Below are positions 14,037-25,364 of a stretch of 64,000 nucleotides of DNA, piece after piece. The position numbers and the translations under genes are program-made. Location: assembly GCA_022575985.1 (NCBI GenBank), contig JAKSXM010000263.1, positions 7,048,001 to 7,112,000 on the forward strand, read 5' to 3'. Numbering within the stretch: the first letter of the stretch is position 1; every line of letters starts with the position of its first letter. The stretch comes from Anagrus nilaparvatae. Taxonomy: Eukaryota; Arthropoda; Insecta; Hymenoptera; Mymaridae. The notes beneath the pieces were generated by a model. That model had not been told where the DNA came from. It ran no database searches and saw only the letters and a list, made by a program, of their open reading frames with translations.

Positions 14037-15523
14037 CCGCTAAACCGGTCCCAAGCCCGGAGCCTCATAAGGCTGAGGAAGGAGGAGGGTGGTTCAGGCC
14101 GCCTTTTTTCAAGGTTGAACTAGAATCAAGGATGTAGGATATAGCTCTCTGGAACAACTGAGGCTGCCCTATAAATCGGGTCTCATGCCTTGCATTTCTC
14201 TAGGGACATGCTCTATGCTGTACCCCATGCGTCCATGTTAGGAATGCCGCAGACTGCTCATGGTTACGCTATAAGCAGTTCTGGAATAACTGAGGCTGCC
14301 CTATAAACCGGGTTTTATGCCTTGTCTTTCCCTCGAGCATTCTTGACAAGCATGCAGCCACAGACTGCTATCCTAAACTATCCTTGAGGAAGAGGCACAT
14401 TAAAGGGGCTCCAAGGTTTTCTCGATTGCGATTTAAGCCACATACAGGGTTGCCTTAGGCCTGACGTATTGGCTCTTAGCATGGGAGAATCCCACCTCGA
14501 GCACAGCGACGTAGCCGATTAAAGGTAGTCGCGAGTCCCGCTAAATCATGACTGCAGGTTGTTTTATTTTTTTCTGGTTTAGTAATGTGTGAAGGTGCGG
14601 CCAGAATATTCCGCAACACTAGACAAGCTCTCTGAGAACATCTAGGCCGCCCTTATAAACAGGGCTCTGTGCCTTCGCTTCTTAATTAGGTACTTGTACC
14701 ATCGTGCACTCAAATAAGTGCCGCAGAAAGCCGTCATGTGTTCCCGAAGATTCTGGCTGGGGGCATTATTCTGGAATGAACTTATGGGGGGTCTTTGGAT
14801 CATTCAGACGTGACTTCCAGATTAGTTCTCCCCCTGTCTCACGACGGGCTAGAATATCGCGAGATGGTAAGCAACCATAGTGGTAAAAATCCACCAAATT
14901 ATCACCCGGCCCACACGACGGGTCAAGAATGACCGTGTGATGCTAGACAGACATGGAGCGAAGGTGAATATCCTCCCATCTGCAGGACTGACATCGACCG
15001 CCACCCTGGGACTGGTACCTAGGGCGTTGACCGGTGAAAGACCGAACACCAATTCCACTAATTACAACCTTTTTTCTTTTTAAATTTTATTTACAGATAC
15101 ACTAACAATAGCTCTTTTTACAGGTTATCAACCAAACGGCGTAATGCCCCCGATCATCGCGGCTCGCGGTGGTCGGCCCCCCGAATCGGGATGGCAACCT
15201 CCGTAGAGGGTACAGGTCAAAAATTGGGAACTGCACATCCAGGCCGCCGGATAGTACAGGAGCCCGGAGCTGTCTAGCTAACAGGTCTGGCTGCTCTATC
15301 AGCCGGCGCATAATCTCGTTTTCCGTAGTAGTTCCGGGTAGCGCCCGGGTAGGGCCCTGCTGCGGGGAGCGGGGGGCTTTCCACAAGGCCACTACGCTAG
15401 GGGACACCCGGTTGGGGGGGCCGACCATTGCGAGACAACCGCGTTGATTGGCTGCTTTACGTTTCGCATTCAATCACACAAGACAGAACAGGTTAGAAGG
15501 AGAAAACATTTTTAAAAATAACG
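14034..15523 (+). promoter_or_regulatory. Copy C 5' UTR with three promoter-like modules
   Basis: About 1.49 kb of leader. A module with core GAGGCTGCCCTATAAA(T/C)CGGG recurs near 14165 and 14293, and a diverged third version near 14645. Each holds a TATA-like CTATAAA. Bases 14034-14590 are the reverse-complement partner of 12530-13080 (copy B). The segment 15160-15450 is GC-rich and different in composition. Repeated leader modules are common in non-LTR elements as promoter units; that role is inferred. Confidence 0.6.
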
Positions 15524-17506
15524 ATGAAGCAAAACAATAATGAACAGGTTCAAAGCGTGCAGGGACCGCAAATGAACAACAACCAACAGGGCCCCCTAGC
15601 CCTAACAAACTCAAACGAAGCTGACCCAGTAGAACAAATGAGGCGGGATAAGCTCAAAGTGACGCCTAGATGGAGCACTCGATTATCTCGGCTCATGGAA
15701 AATGATGGTATGCAGGATATTCTTGCAAAATATAGCGATGTCCAACAAGCCTTCAAAGAAACCCAGGCAGCTAAAGGTCTGGATACTGTAAAAGAAGGCT
15801 TTATTGCTGAAAAGGGATATTACGGCAAACTTCTGGAGGCCATAATCGAAATGGAGTATCAGTTCGGCTATGTTCAGAAGAACGCGAGCATGGTGATAAA
15901 AAATGGAGTTCGGAAGTTTGCCAGCGTAGTGGAGCAGCTGGTATTGATTAAGGAGCAGCAAACTAAAGCAGTATCTGCGATATATGAAGCCCTCCTTAAA
16001 GAAATGAACGGGAAAGGCTCGCTTAAAAGGCCCCGCCCGACATCATCTCCCGAGAGCTCACCAGGCAACGGGGGGAACACGGGGAAAAAGATGAACGAGG
16101 TTACCCAATCGAATGAAGAACTGTCTGAATTCGATCAGGGAATACAAAATGTAGAGCTCTCAATAACTGAGAAAAACAGGAAGGAGCTACAAGGGCAAAG
16201 AAAGAGGAAAAAAGTGCTCCAGGAAGAAGAAAACAGAAAGAGGCTTCAAGAGCAACGTGAGAAGCTCCAGCAGCAGCAAAAGAGACAGAAGGAATGGCGT
16301 GAAAAACGCTCATTAGAAGAAAGAAAAAACCAAGAAGGGTCGGATAAATCGAAGCCGAACGCAACGGCTCTCGATCGGTCTTCCACTGATCACCATGATC
16401 TAGTGAAATTGACAAACCACCCTCAGGTAGACGAGTCTCCAATGGAAACTCAAATTTCGGAAGAGGACCAAGACAGTTTACGTGAGCAAGACAATTCACG
16501 TAAGCAAAATAATGCAAACGGTCCCAAAAGGATCAGCAAGGCCGAAAAAAAAAGGAGGAAAAAACAAAAAAAGCTGCAGCTTCAACAGGGAAACCAGGTA
16601 ACTGAAATCCCAAGCCAGTTGCAAAAACAGGCTCAGGTAGAAAAAACACCCAATAAAGTGAATACCTGGGAAAAACCCAAAAAGAAGCAGAAAGCTAAGA
16701 AGAAGAATACTCAGCAGCCAAAAAGGCCTGCTGAAACGGTCAGTACCAAGCCGAGTAGGCGTAGGTACAAAAAGAGGATGGAGGCCTTACTTATAAAACC
16801 AGCAGCAGGCCATACATACGAGGAAACTCTTCTCAGTATTAAGAAGAACGTCCAGCTTGAAGATTCGGGGGCTAAAGTCCATCGAATCCGCAAGACGCAA
16901 GGCGGCAGCGTCCTCATCGAGCTGGAGTCGATATTGGACTCCGGCAAACTGCAGGAAGCAGTTCAAGCGGTAACGGGCCCTGATTCGAACGTTCGGGACA
17001 TGATCCCCATGCTCAAACTCGAAATTCGAGATTTAGATGGAGTCACGAAAGAACAGGAGATCCAGGAGGCGGTCGCCAAGGCGATAGGTATTGAAAACGG
17101 GAAAAACCTCCTGGTTACCATTTTCAAAACCAAAGGCACAATGAGTCAGATGGCTGTGGTGGAATTACTCGAAGTTGATGCTCTCCGCCTAGCCAAAAAA
17201 GGGAAAATCCAAATTGGATGGGCTTTGAACAGAGTGCGCCTTCGAGCAGATGCAAGGCGCTGCTTTAAGTGTCTGGGCTATGGACATAATCAGTATATCT
17301 GCAAAGGCCCAGACCGTAGAAAAGCATGTCTCAAATGTGGCATGGATGGCCACAAAAGAACAGAATGCAAGAAGGAAACACCCGAGTGTTTCCTGTGCAA
17401 GAATAGGGACGACAAGTGCTCTACGGAACACTATGCCGGAGAAGGAAACTGCCCCAGCTACCGTGAGGCTCTGGCTGTGGCGAGGAATAAGTGTCATCGA
17501 AAATGA
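15524..17506 (+). CDS. Copy C ORF1: gag-like RNA-binding protein, intact
   Basis: A 660-residue open frame. Residues ~1-165 form a helical N-terminal part; ~180-420 are strongly charged and low in complexity (QREKLQQQQKRQKEWREK and similar), probably coiled coil or disordered; ~425-560 a more globular basic segment; then CCHC knuckles CFKCLGYGHNQYIC, CLKCGMDGHKRTEC and a third starting CFLC with a longer spacing. Known ORF1 proteins of this clade coat the RNA and guide it to target DNA. The ATG at 15524 follows an adenine-rich context; the stop TGA (17504-17506) overlaps the ORF2 ATG as ATGA. No lesion is seen. Confidence 0.9.
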   Translation: MKQNNNEQVQSVQGPQMNNNQQGPLALTNSNEADPVEQMRRDKLKVTPRWSTRLSRLMENDGMQDILAKYSDVQQAFKETQAAKGLDTVKEGFIAEKGYYGKLLEAIIEMEYQFGYVQKNASMVIKNGVRKFASVVEQLVLIKEQQTKAVSAIYEALLKEMNGKGSLKRPRPTSSPESSPGNGGNTGKKMNEVTQSNEELSEFDQGIQNVELSITEKNRKELQGQRKRKKVLQEEENRKRLQEQREKLQQQQKRQKEWREKRSLEERKNQEGSDKSKPNATALDRSSTDHHDLVKLTNHPQVDESPMETQISEEDQDSLREQDNSRKQNNANGPKRISKAEKKRRKKQKKLQLQQGNQVTEIPSQLQKQAQVEKTPNKVNTWEKPKKKQKAKKKNTQQPKRPAETVSTKPSRRRYKKRMEALLIKPAAGHTYEETLLSIKKNVQLEDSGAKVHRIRKTQGGSVLIELESILDSGKLQEAVQAVTGPDSNVRDMIPMLKLEIRDLDGVTKEQEIQEAVAKAIGIENGKNLLVTIFKTKGTMSQMAVVELLEVDALRLAKKGKIQIGWALNRVRLRADARRCFKCLGYGHNQYICKGPDRRKACLKCGMDGHKRTECKKETPECFLCKNRDDKCSTEHYAGEGNCPSYREALAVARNKCHRK

Positions 17507-20496
17507 TCAAGGTTCTACAAGGGAACATGAACCAAGCCCGGCAAGCTGGTGCTTTGTTGGAACAGATTGCTCGCGAAGAGGATTCAAATATCCTCTTACT
17601 AAGCGAGCAATCATACAACATGAACCACAAATACTGGCTAACCGATGACACTGGCTGCTGCGCCATATGGCTCCGGGGTAGAGCCCAAACGACCTTGACC
17701 AAAAAAGGGAAAGGCAATTGCCACGTTTGGGTCACGTGCGGGGAGACAACTTATATAAGTTGTTACCTCTCCCCAAACGATAGTTCGGAAGTGCTGGCTA
17801 CAAAGCTGGCCAGCATCGAGAACACGGTTCGGACGGTAACTGGAAGCGTTATCCTTGCTGGAGACTTTAACGCTAGGGCCTTAGAATGGGGCATGCCGAC
17901 GACCAATCCTAGGGGACAGCAGGTACTGGAAATGGCCACTAGATGCAAACTAGTGGTCCAGAATAGAGGAAACCGGCCCACCTACGAGAGGGCAGGTTGG
18001 GGTGCCTCTATCCCAGACATAACCTTCGCAACAGAAGGTGCGTCTGGGAGAATCGGCGAATGGACGGTGATGGATGGTTACAATGGTAGCGACCATCATT
18101 ACATCACGTTCAGGGTGCTTGAGGGAACCTCCCAACGGCCTCCGTACAAGAGGCGTCCCTTGGGTTGGAATGTACCAAAGATGGACGAGGACAAGTTCGA
18201 AGAGTATCTTCGAATGGAGTCGTCGTCCGTCCCTGCTTGGCATGGAGAGGCTACAGGTCCCCGCGAGGCTGAAATCTTAGTCAAGAAAGTAACGTCTCTA
18301 TTGCGAGGGGCGTGTGACGCCTCTATGCCTCGTCGAAGGCCCTGGAAAGGGAGAAAGCCAGTTTACTGGTGGACTTCCGAAATAGCGGAGCTCCGCAAGG
18401 AGTGCCACAGGACGCGTAGACGGGCGCAAAGAGCACGGGACAGGCCCGAGGCTGCTGCACTTTCCCAGGAACACAAGGATGCTAAACACCGGCTGGCCAA
18501 AGCTATCCGTCAAAGCAAGGCTCGATGCCTGCGTTCATTACGCGAGGATGTAAACAAAGACCCCTGGGGTCTTGGTTACAAAGTCGTAATGGGCAAGTTG
18601 AACCGGGGGTCTGACAACATGATGGACGCAGTGTCGACCGAACGAATCATCGGCGCTCTCTTCCCTGAGCGGCCTATCCGGGAAAACCCGGTAGAGGCGA
18701 TACCCAGGGAGGAAGTGCCGTTATTCAGCGAGGACGAGATGGTGAAGGCCATCAAGGCAATGAAAAATGGCAAGGCGCCGGGGCCGGACGGGATACCAGC
18801 GGAAGTGCTCAAACGAGCGTTCAAAATAATCCCTGGTATCCTGTTAAGCATGTTCAATGCATGCTTGGTGGCGGGAGTGTTTCCAAAGCAGTGGAAGGTG
18901 GCACGTCTCGTGCTCTTAAACAAGGGTAAAGGTGGAGCCCCGGACTCTCCATCATCTTACAGACCCTTGTGCATGTTAAACACCATCGGAAAGGTGATGG
19001 AGAGCATGCTCCGGGCAAGGTTGAGAAGAGCTATCGAGGAGGGCGGTGGCCTTTCCGAGGAGCAGTATGGATTTCGTGAGGGGCATTCCACGATAGACGC
19101 CATCCGGCGTGTCGTGGATACCGTAGAGGCTGAGAGGGAAAAGCGGCCTGCAATTCGCAAAGACGTCCTTCTTGTAACGTTGGACGTCAAAAACGCTTTC
19201 AATTCGGCCAGGTGGGATGACATGATCCGGTCTCTCGAGTACGATTTCCGGATACCCAGGTATCTGGGTAACGTAATAAAGGACTACCTACGGGACCGGA
19301 GACTGCTCTACGACACGCTCGATGGCAGGCGACAGAGGGTTCTGAGTGCGGGCATTGCCCAAGGTTCGGTTCTCGGACCAGACCTGTGGAATGCCTTTTA
19401 CGATGGCCTGTTGCGCGTTCACCTCCCGGAAGGAGCTTCTCTGATCGGGTACGCGGACGACGTGGCTCTGACCATCACTGGCAGGGACATGCAGGTAACC
19501 CAGGAGAGGTTGAATCTAGTCATGAGACAGATCAACCTCTGAATGGGCGAGCACGGGCTCCAGCTCGCGATCCCAAAAACGGAGATCGTACTGCTGACCC
19601 GTCGAACAACAATTTTCACGGACATCGATGTAAATGTCGATGATGGTGGAAACCCTCACACGATCCAAGCCAAGACATCGGTTAAGTACCTGGGAGTTCT
19701 GCTTGATAACAAGCTGAACTTCTGGGAACAATTTCAGAGGTCGAGTGAGAAGGCCGCGTCGATCGCATCCTCCTTGTCAAGGCTCATGGCCAACATAGGA
19801 GGGCCCAAACCCGGGAAGCGAAGATTGTTGATGTCCGTTGTCAACTCTGTCCTGCTTTATGGATCTGAGATCTGGGCGGATATCACCAAATTTGCCAAGT
19901 ACAGACATAAAATATCGTCTGTGCAGCGGCAAGCGGCCCTGAGGATCGCCTGCGCGTACCATACGGTATCGCTCGAAGCGATCCAGGTAGTAGCATCGGT
20001 CATACCCATCGACCTGCTAGCGTTGGAGCGGAAATACATTTACGATAGTGTAGAGGACCGCGAAGTGGCATCCACTCGCGCCCGCTCCAGCTCTATGGGA
20101 AAATGGCAGGAACGGTGGAAAAAGGAGGAAGAGAAAAATGCCCGATGGACGCGCAGACTGATTTCAGATCTGCAGGCATGGACTGGACGACAACATGGGG
20201 AGGTGGATTTTTACCTCACCCAATTCTTGACTGGACACGGGTATTTCCGTGCAATGTTGAAACATTGGCATAAGGTGGCAACAGAGGAGTGCTTGCACTG
20301 CCCAGGCGAGAAGGATACAGTGGAGCATACTTTCTTCGGATGTATGCGCTACGTGGAAGGGCGCCCGCCCTTCCCGATTTGGAGGCCAGAGAAGGTGGTT
20401 CCGGAAATGCTACGGAGTTCTGAAAATTGGAACAAAGTAGCAGAGTACGTAAGGGCCACCTTGTTGAAGAAAAAGGAGGAGGGCTTTCTATCGTAG
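17503..20496 (+). pseudogene. Copy C ORF2: endonuclease-reverse transcriptase with one nonsense codon
   Basis: I place the start at ATG 17503 (MIKVLQGNM), which overlaps the ORF1 stop, rather than at an upstream in-frame ATG. Endonuclease motifs: VLQGNM, LLSEQ, SCYLSP, LAGDFNARALEWG, IPDITF, GSDHHYITF. RT motifs: GKAPGPDGIPAEVL, LVTLDVKNAFNSARW, GIAQGSVLGPDLWNAFYDG, catalytic GYADDVAL (19446 region), KYLGVLLD. C-terminal finger CLHCPGEKDTVEHTFFGC. The only lesion is TGA at 19540-19542, where copy F has Trp; downstream the frame is open to 20496. About 997 codons, full length for the clade. Confidence 0.92.
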
Positions 20497-20718
20497 ATTG
20501 CTCTCCTGTCACTAGGCTGGGGGAAGGCAGCGGCCAGTTGCCTAGGCTGCGCGTCCCAAACTGAAGTTATACCTGAAAAGGGAGTTCCGGTTTGGGGCAA
20601 ACAAGCGCAGGGGGGTTTATAGTGTGTTTATCCAGTAAGAATCTGGGGCGTAGCCGGCGACCGCGTTCGCCGGTGGTCTCCCAGTTGTACACTTTGTGCA
20701 ACTGGGCGGTCATGGAAA

Positions 20719-20743
20719 TTTGCGGGCCTTTAAGGCCCGCAAA
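20719..20743 (+). other. Perfect GC-rich hairpin in the 3' UTR of copy C
   Basis: TTTGCGGGCCTT and its exact complement AAGGCCCGCAAA are separated by one T. It lies about 40 nt before the poly(A). Non-LTR RTs often recognise a 3' stem-loop of their own RNA; copy F has a comparable stem next to its poly(A). The role is inferred. Confidence 0.7.
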
Positions 20744-20783
20744 CACTCCATGGCTGATGTAAGATTCACAAGATTCCCTTGAC

Positions 20784-20812
<29 letters not shown>

Positions 20813-20865
<53 letters not shown>
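20813..20865. repeat. (TAA)n between the 3' ends of copies C and D
   Basis: About 17 units lie between the poly(A) of C (plus strand) and the poly(T) of D (minus strand), so the two elements meet tail-to-tail across one microsatellite. Confidence 0.95.
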
Positions 20866-22335
20866 TTTTTTTTTGAATACGGAAGAGAGGTGAGAATGTG
20901 TTACGCACGAACAGAACCCGTGTTCTGAACAGTGTCGGACTCCATGGTGGCAAGGCACTCTACAAAGAATGCCTTGCCCCATGTTTACCGACTAAACTCA
21001 CCCCTCATCATACCTTATACAAGTCAGCCCGTCACATTACATCGGGTTGAATTGAGGCCATGTATATGAATTTTTTCTGGATTAGCGCTCTAAATAGCTG
21101 CTATTCCAAATTCGTCGCCGAACCAGGTAGCTGATTTTGGGTTACCCCCTGGGTATTGCTCACTGATGATCCACAGGTCTGCCTTGATCTCCCTCTGGAT
21201 TTGATACATGAGCTGGTTTGCAGTCCAGCTTCTGTGCATGTTTCCTTGGGTCACCTTGATCATTTTATGATCGCTTTTTGGAACTCAGCGCATTTCCTGG
21301 AACCTGGGAAGTGTTTGAACTCGTTTTCCTACTATTTGGCAGCTTTGCAGAGAAAGCATTGCAGCTTTCCTGTGCATTTGACTACCTTGTGGTTTCCCAT
21401 CCCACATTTAAAGCATAGTTTGCTTCGATCGGGTCCTTTGCAATTAGCTGCTATGTGGCCATACGCTAAACATCTGAAGCATCTAAGCGGAGTAGTCTGT
21501 AGTCTTATCCTACAGCTTCCCAAGCCTAACTTAGTGCTGCCTTTCTTTATCAGTTTGAATGCCGCCCTCTCGTCCAACTCAATCGTGGCTGATCTCTGTT
21601 CCCGTATATTGGGTTGAGAAAGCTTCACCATGATCGGGCCATGTTCCACGTCTCTCAAGACTGCCTCTTCTTCCTCTTTTGTAGTAAGGCAATCAATTTC
21701 CCAAATCTGAAGAGTTCTACGTGGTGTCAGGCATGTGACATTCACGCTTTCTCCCATTGATGCCTTAACTGCCTCAAAAAAGGCTGCTTGCCCTTCTGCT
21801 TTGCCTTTCATCTCGATCAATACGTTTCCAGCTTGAGCTATCCTAACTGCACAGATGTTAGTTGCAGTGGCTTATCCTATAACGCTTTCCTTGATCTGCT
21901 TCAAGACCTCCGCGTACGCTCTCCCTTCTGGTAGCTTAACCGCGACTGCCTTGTCTCTAGCTCTGGGAAGCTTCGCTTTCCCATTGGCGTTTGCTTTCAT
22001 TTTATTTCTTTTTCCCTCACTGCCTTTTTCCTATTCTTCCTCCTGTTCCTTCGACCAGTGAACTCTTGAAACTCTTAATTGTCTACGGCAGGAGTCTGGG
22101 TGAGTTCCGGCCTATTGTCTCCATTTTTCCCACTTGTGCCTTTGTGTTTTATAATCTTTACCTGTGAAAAAGTAAGTTAGGGAACGTTCGCGGTTTAGTT
22201 GCCCCGGCGGCTGAAAATTTTTTTGTCGCAGATGCAGCAGAATAAACGTTCATTGCCAAATTATAGAATATTCTTGAACCCTTTTCTTTGTATGTTTAGC
22301 AGCTTTAGATTTCTCGCTAGTATACTGCTTAACCC
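20866..22335 (-). mobile_element. R1-clade copy D with large internal deletion
   Basis: On the minus strand: truncated ORF1, first ~65 codons of the ORF2 endonuclease, then (near 21065) a direct jump to the 3' UTR and poly(A) at 20874-20866. Compared with copy B, everything from the middle of the endonuclease to the 3' UTR (about 3 kb) is missing. Its 5' limit is near 22335, where similarity to copy B ORF1 stops; no TAA tract is found there. It is a non-autonomous derivative of the A/B subfamily. Confidence 0.85.
21068..22330 (-). pseudogene. Copy D ORF1 C-terminal part and ORF2 start, broken
   Basis: The clean open stretch 21332-21820 covers the C-terminal half of ORF1 with knuckles CFRCLAYGHIAANC and CFKCGMGNHKVVKC, then CFLCKAAK and a stop. 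Upstream (to 22330) similarity to copy B continues through several frameshifts and deletions. Below 21262 the ORF2 endonuclease start can be followed to about 21068, where the internal deletion begins. Confidence 0.8.
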
Positions 22336-23084
22336 ATAAGCGCCTGATCGACAATTCTTGGACACATGAATATTTTGGTATGAAAAAATGAACATTTTAG
22401 GCTAAAAATCTCACCTAGTAAGTATTTTCTATCGCTCTTTCCATTTCCGGAGTCCGTTTTTACCTACGACCCTTAGGTAATGAAATATCAACTCCTAAAG
22501 TAGAAAAAATCAGTCACATTTGTAAAATTTAAAAAAAAAAGTTATTGCATGCCAAAAAAAAGTTTCTTTATATTGGAAATTATTTTTTTTACTTTCCAAA
22601 AGGTAAAAGTTGCAAATTTATGTGTTCTCAGCACATTTACCCTTTCTAGGGGGTAAATATTAGTGGTAAGGGGGTGGACTTTAAAGATGTATAAAAATTG
22701 AATATTTTTAGCTAAAAACATCACCTAGTAGGTTTTCTTGGTCGCTATTTCCATTTCCGAAGTCTGTTTTCACCTACCACCCTTGGATAATGAAATATTA
22801 ACCCCTAAAATAGGGTAAAATTACTAAAATTGTAAAATTTAAAAAAAAAGTTAATACACGCAAAAGAAAAGTTTCTTTATGTTGGAAATTATATTTTTTA
22901 CTTTCAAAGAGGTAAAAGATGGAGATTTATGTATTCTCAGCACATTCACCCTCTCGAGGGGGTAAATGTTTGGGGCAAAGGGTGTATTTTACAGTTGTAT
23001 AAAAAATGTATATTTTTAGCTAAATACTTCAACTAGTATGTATTTTTAGTCGCTCTTTCCATTTCCGAAGTCTGTTTTCGACAT
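22336..23084. repeat. ~310-bp tandem satellite, about 2.3 units (locus 1)
   Basis: Units recognisable by GCTAAAAATCTCACCTAGTA-like starts occur near 22393, 22711 and 23018. Each contains the phrase TTTCCATTTCCGAAGTC and a block near TTACCCTNTC-GGGGGTAAA. The same satellite recurs at 53086-53690 in the same orientation. Nothing coding. Bases 22336-22369 are unassigned. Confidence 0.85.
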
Positions 23085-23149
23085 AATATTTGTTATAAAT
23101 TGTATATAATAATGTAAATAGTGTATGATAGAGTGAAAGAGATGTGCAG
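23085..23149 (+). repeat. Outer end of left BEL/Pao arm, split off by the gypsy insertion
   Basis: These 65 bp are the reverse complement of about 59591-59655 and resume at 32473 after the gypsy element. They may be the start of the BEL LTR (beginning TGTTATAAATTG) or shared flank. Confidence 0.8.
23146..23149. repeat. Target duplication GCAG, left copy (gypsy element)
   Basis: GCAG here and at 32469-32472 flanks the element; the undisturbed site in the other BEL arm (near 59585) has it once. Confidence 0.85.
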
Positions 23150-24197
23150 TATAACGAGGTTATTTTGGGGTCAGTTTAATTACTTTAGTTATATATATTA
23201 TTTTCGGCAAGCGGGTGTCAGTTAATAAATTTTTATAAGAGCGCCTTTTAGCTGACACGCGCCGGTTATATTGTTGTATAATAACAATGATAATGCGGGG
23301 GATTGACCTCTTACCTTGTTATTGGGCTAGCTCTTGCATAAGAAACGATCTCCTCGGAAAGTAGGGGGAGTTCTAAATAAAGGGTTAAACTAATTAATGG
23401 GTTACACATGAACTTACACTAATAAAAATTTAAACTCCAATATTTTGATATAACTAAAAACTTAATAATTTTATTTAATTTAATATTATAAAAATAACCT
23501 TTAGGCTTAATATTTTATTAATAACTTTTTATAATAAATATATACACTAATAAAGAAACCGAACCGCGCACACACATACATTGAGCCCGAAGCACTTATT
23601 CAAGTTACCGTTCGGCGATCTTCTTGTAGATATCGTTTGTCTTGGAGTCGTCGTCGGTGGCTACTGGCGTTTGTATGTTTAATGGCTCCTCTTGGAATAG
23701 CTGAATTCCGCAGGTGGCACGACGTCGTGTACAAAACTTTTGTACCTTTTTGTGGCTGCTACTTAGCTGATTTCAAGAGGCCGGCGTTGGCTTATTCTCG
23801 CGAAGCTTTTTACTATTGCTTCGCGCGTGTACACTTAAACTTTATTACTTATATTTTTGTCGACAATTAATTGACTAGAATATGAACCGGAACTGCTTTA
23901 CGTGACTTTTGGTCCAATTAAAACAAATAAAATTTAATTATTAAAATCCGGAGTCACGATTCTACTTTTCGTATGCGTGTGCACCTGTTGCTAGCTGCAC
24001 GCATTCTGATTCTTGTTCTTCTCTTCTCTTCTTCTTCCGGCGCAAGATAGTTGCGCCGTAGGAATCTTCTTTTTCTTAACCGTCGTCTATTGTATGTGTG
24101 TGTATGCGGCGGTTTATTTTATACTTATGCACATATATATATATACATATTAATGTAATATATACATGTGCATTTGTAGCGAAAATGCTTCGTTACA
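23150..24197 (-). repeat. 3' LTR of the gypsy element
   Basis: On the minus strand the LTR runs TGTAACGAAG...CCTCGTTATA, so its ends are TG...TA instead of TG...CA. It holds two perfect stems, CGCGAAGC/GCTTCGCG (23799-23825) and GGCGCAA/TTGCGCC (24039-24057), both kept in the other LTR. A 77-residue plus-strand frame inside is antisense to the LTR and is not called. Confidence 0.92.
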
Positions 24198-25364
24198 ATA
24201 GCCCCCCCAGTAGAGGAGACATTGGGGAGCAATGTCAGTCCACTACTGAGGAGCTATGTTGGGCTCTATTCAAGTCTGTCACTCTCGTGAAACATAAAAA
24301 CCTACCCGGTCATTCCAAAGCCCTACTCTATATTATTTACATATTTATAAAATATATATACAATTTACAAAAATAATGACTAGAAAAAAAAAGGGAATCC
24401 TAAGAGATCTAATCCATAATACAAAAGTATTAATTAATTAAATTTATATACACTTACTTCTGGCTTACTAAGGAATAACAGTCAAATATAATTTATGTGC
24501 TTCACACAAAAAAAAAAATGTAATTAATAACAATAATAAAAAAAAATATAGAACTTAACTTTACTGAAATATTACCAACAATCATTACTTACTTCTTGCA
24601 ACTGCTCCAATTTATTTTCTAAGTGTAGGTATTAGGAATTGGGAATTGGGTCAAGGTAGAATTTAATCGTTAGGCAATATTTTGAGTAATTATTATTATT
24701 AATTTTATTAAATTATTATAGTCTATTTGACTAGACGAGGGTGATTTTCCCTCTTTGGTGATTATAACAAACAAAAAAAAAATATAATATTTACATAAAA
24801 ATAAAAATATAATACAGTTACATTTGTAATAATAATAATACTTGAAATTAAAAATATCATTAATTATCTGAGCCACCAGGGCTAATAATGGAAAAAAAAG
24901 AAAAAAAAATATAAATGAAAATATATAATAATGAAATATAGGAATATAGTATTTTTCAAGCCTTTTGGGCGATTAACTAGTAATAATAAAAAAAAATAAG
25001 AATTTAATTTTTGGTTATCCTCATCAAGCCTTATGGGCGAAAACAAAAGGAGTAAATATTATCAAGCCTTTTGGGCGAATCAAAAAAAAAACAAAATGGC
25101 TGATTTGCTACATTTTAGCCTTGTGAAAATAATTAAGAGTATTTATTAAAAAAAAACTAGAGTATAATAATAGAAAGGAAAAAAAAAATAATTTTATGCT
25201 AACCGCATGGCTGCCTTTCGGCGTTACGCTTTTAGTATAAGTTTTCTATCAAATCGAAGTAAGCAAGAAGGAATCTTATGATTTTATCCTGATTCATCCT
25301 TACTAGCGACTGAGCTTCTCTAATCGCGCTGATGATGTCTTCTGGCAGCGGTTCAATTTCTTCT
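24198..25364 (-). other. Gypsy 3' non-coding region with polypurine tract and short repeats
   Basis: Directly beside the 3' LTR the minus strand reads ACTGGGGGGGCTAT (24198-24211), the likely polypurine tract. The phrase TCAAGCCTTTTGGGCGA (plus strand) occurs three times, near 24957, 25025 (one change) and 25062, with a degenerate fourth near 25115. No coding frame. The repeats might be RNA-structure or nuclear-export signals; that is a guess. Confidence 0.6.

Larger units (their letters stand above)
14034..20812 (+). mobile_element. R1-clade non-LTR retrotransposon copy C, full length, nearly intact
   Basis: Layout: 5' UTR 14034-15523, ORF1 15524-17506, ORF2 17503-20496, 3' UTR to 20783, poly(A) 20784-20812, then a TAA tract. 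Its 5' end begins ACTCCGCTAAACCGG right after a TAA tract. ORF1 is open and ORF2 has a single nonsense codon, so this is the youngest-looking element in the window. It is a different subfamily from copies A, B, D and E (ORF1 660 rather than about 480 codons, different 3' UTR) but shares the outer 5' UTR. It lies head-to-head with copy B, so the two 5' UTRs form an inverted repeat around copy E. Confidence 0.92.

Noticed and set aside
15102..15473. Opposed ORFs of 92 and 123 residues in the copy C leader
   Set aside because: They lie in GC-rich 5' UTR where stops are rare by composition; no motif, and not present in copy B.
23637..23870. 77-residue plus-strand ORF, identical at 31906-32139
   Set aside because: It lies antisense inside both gypsy LTRs; duplication is explained by the LTRs and no domain is visible.
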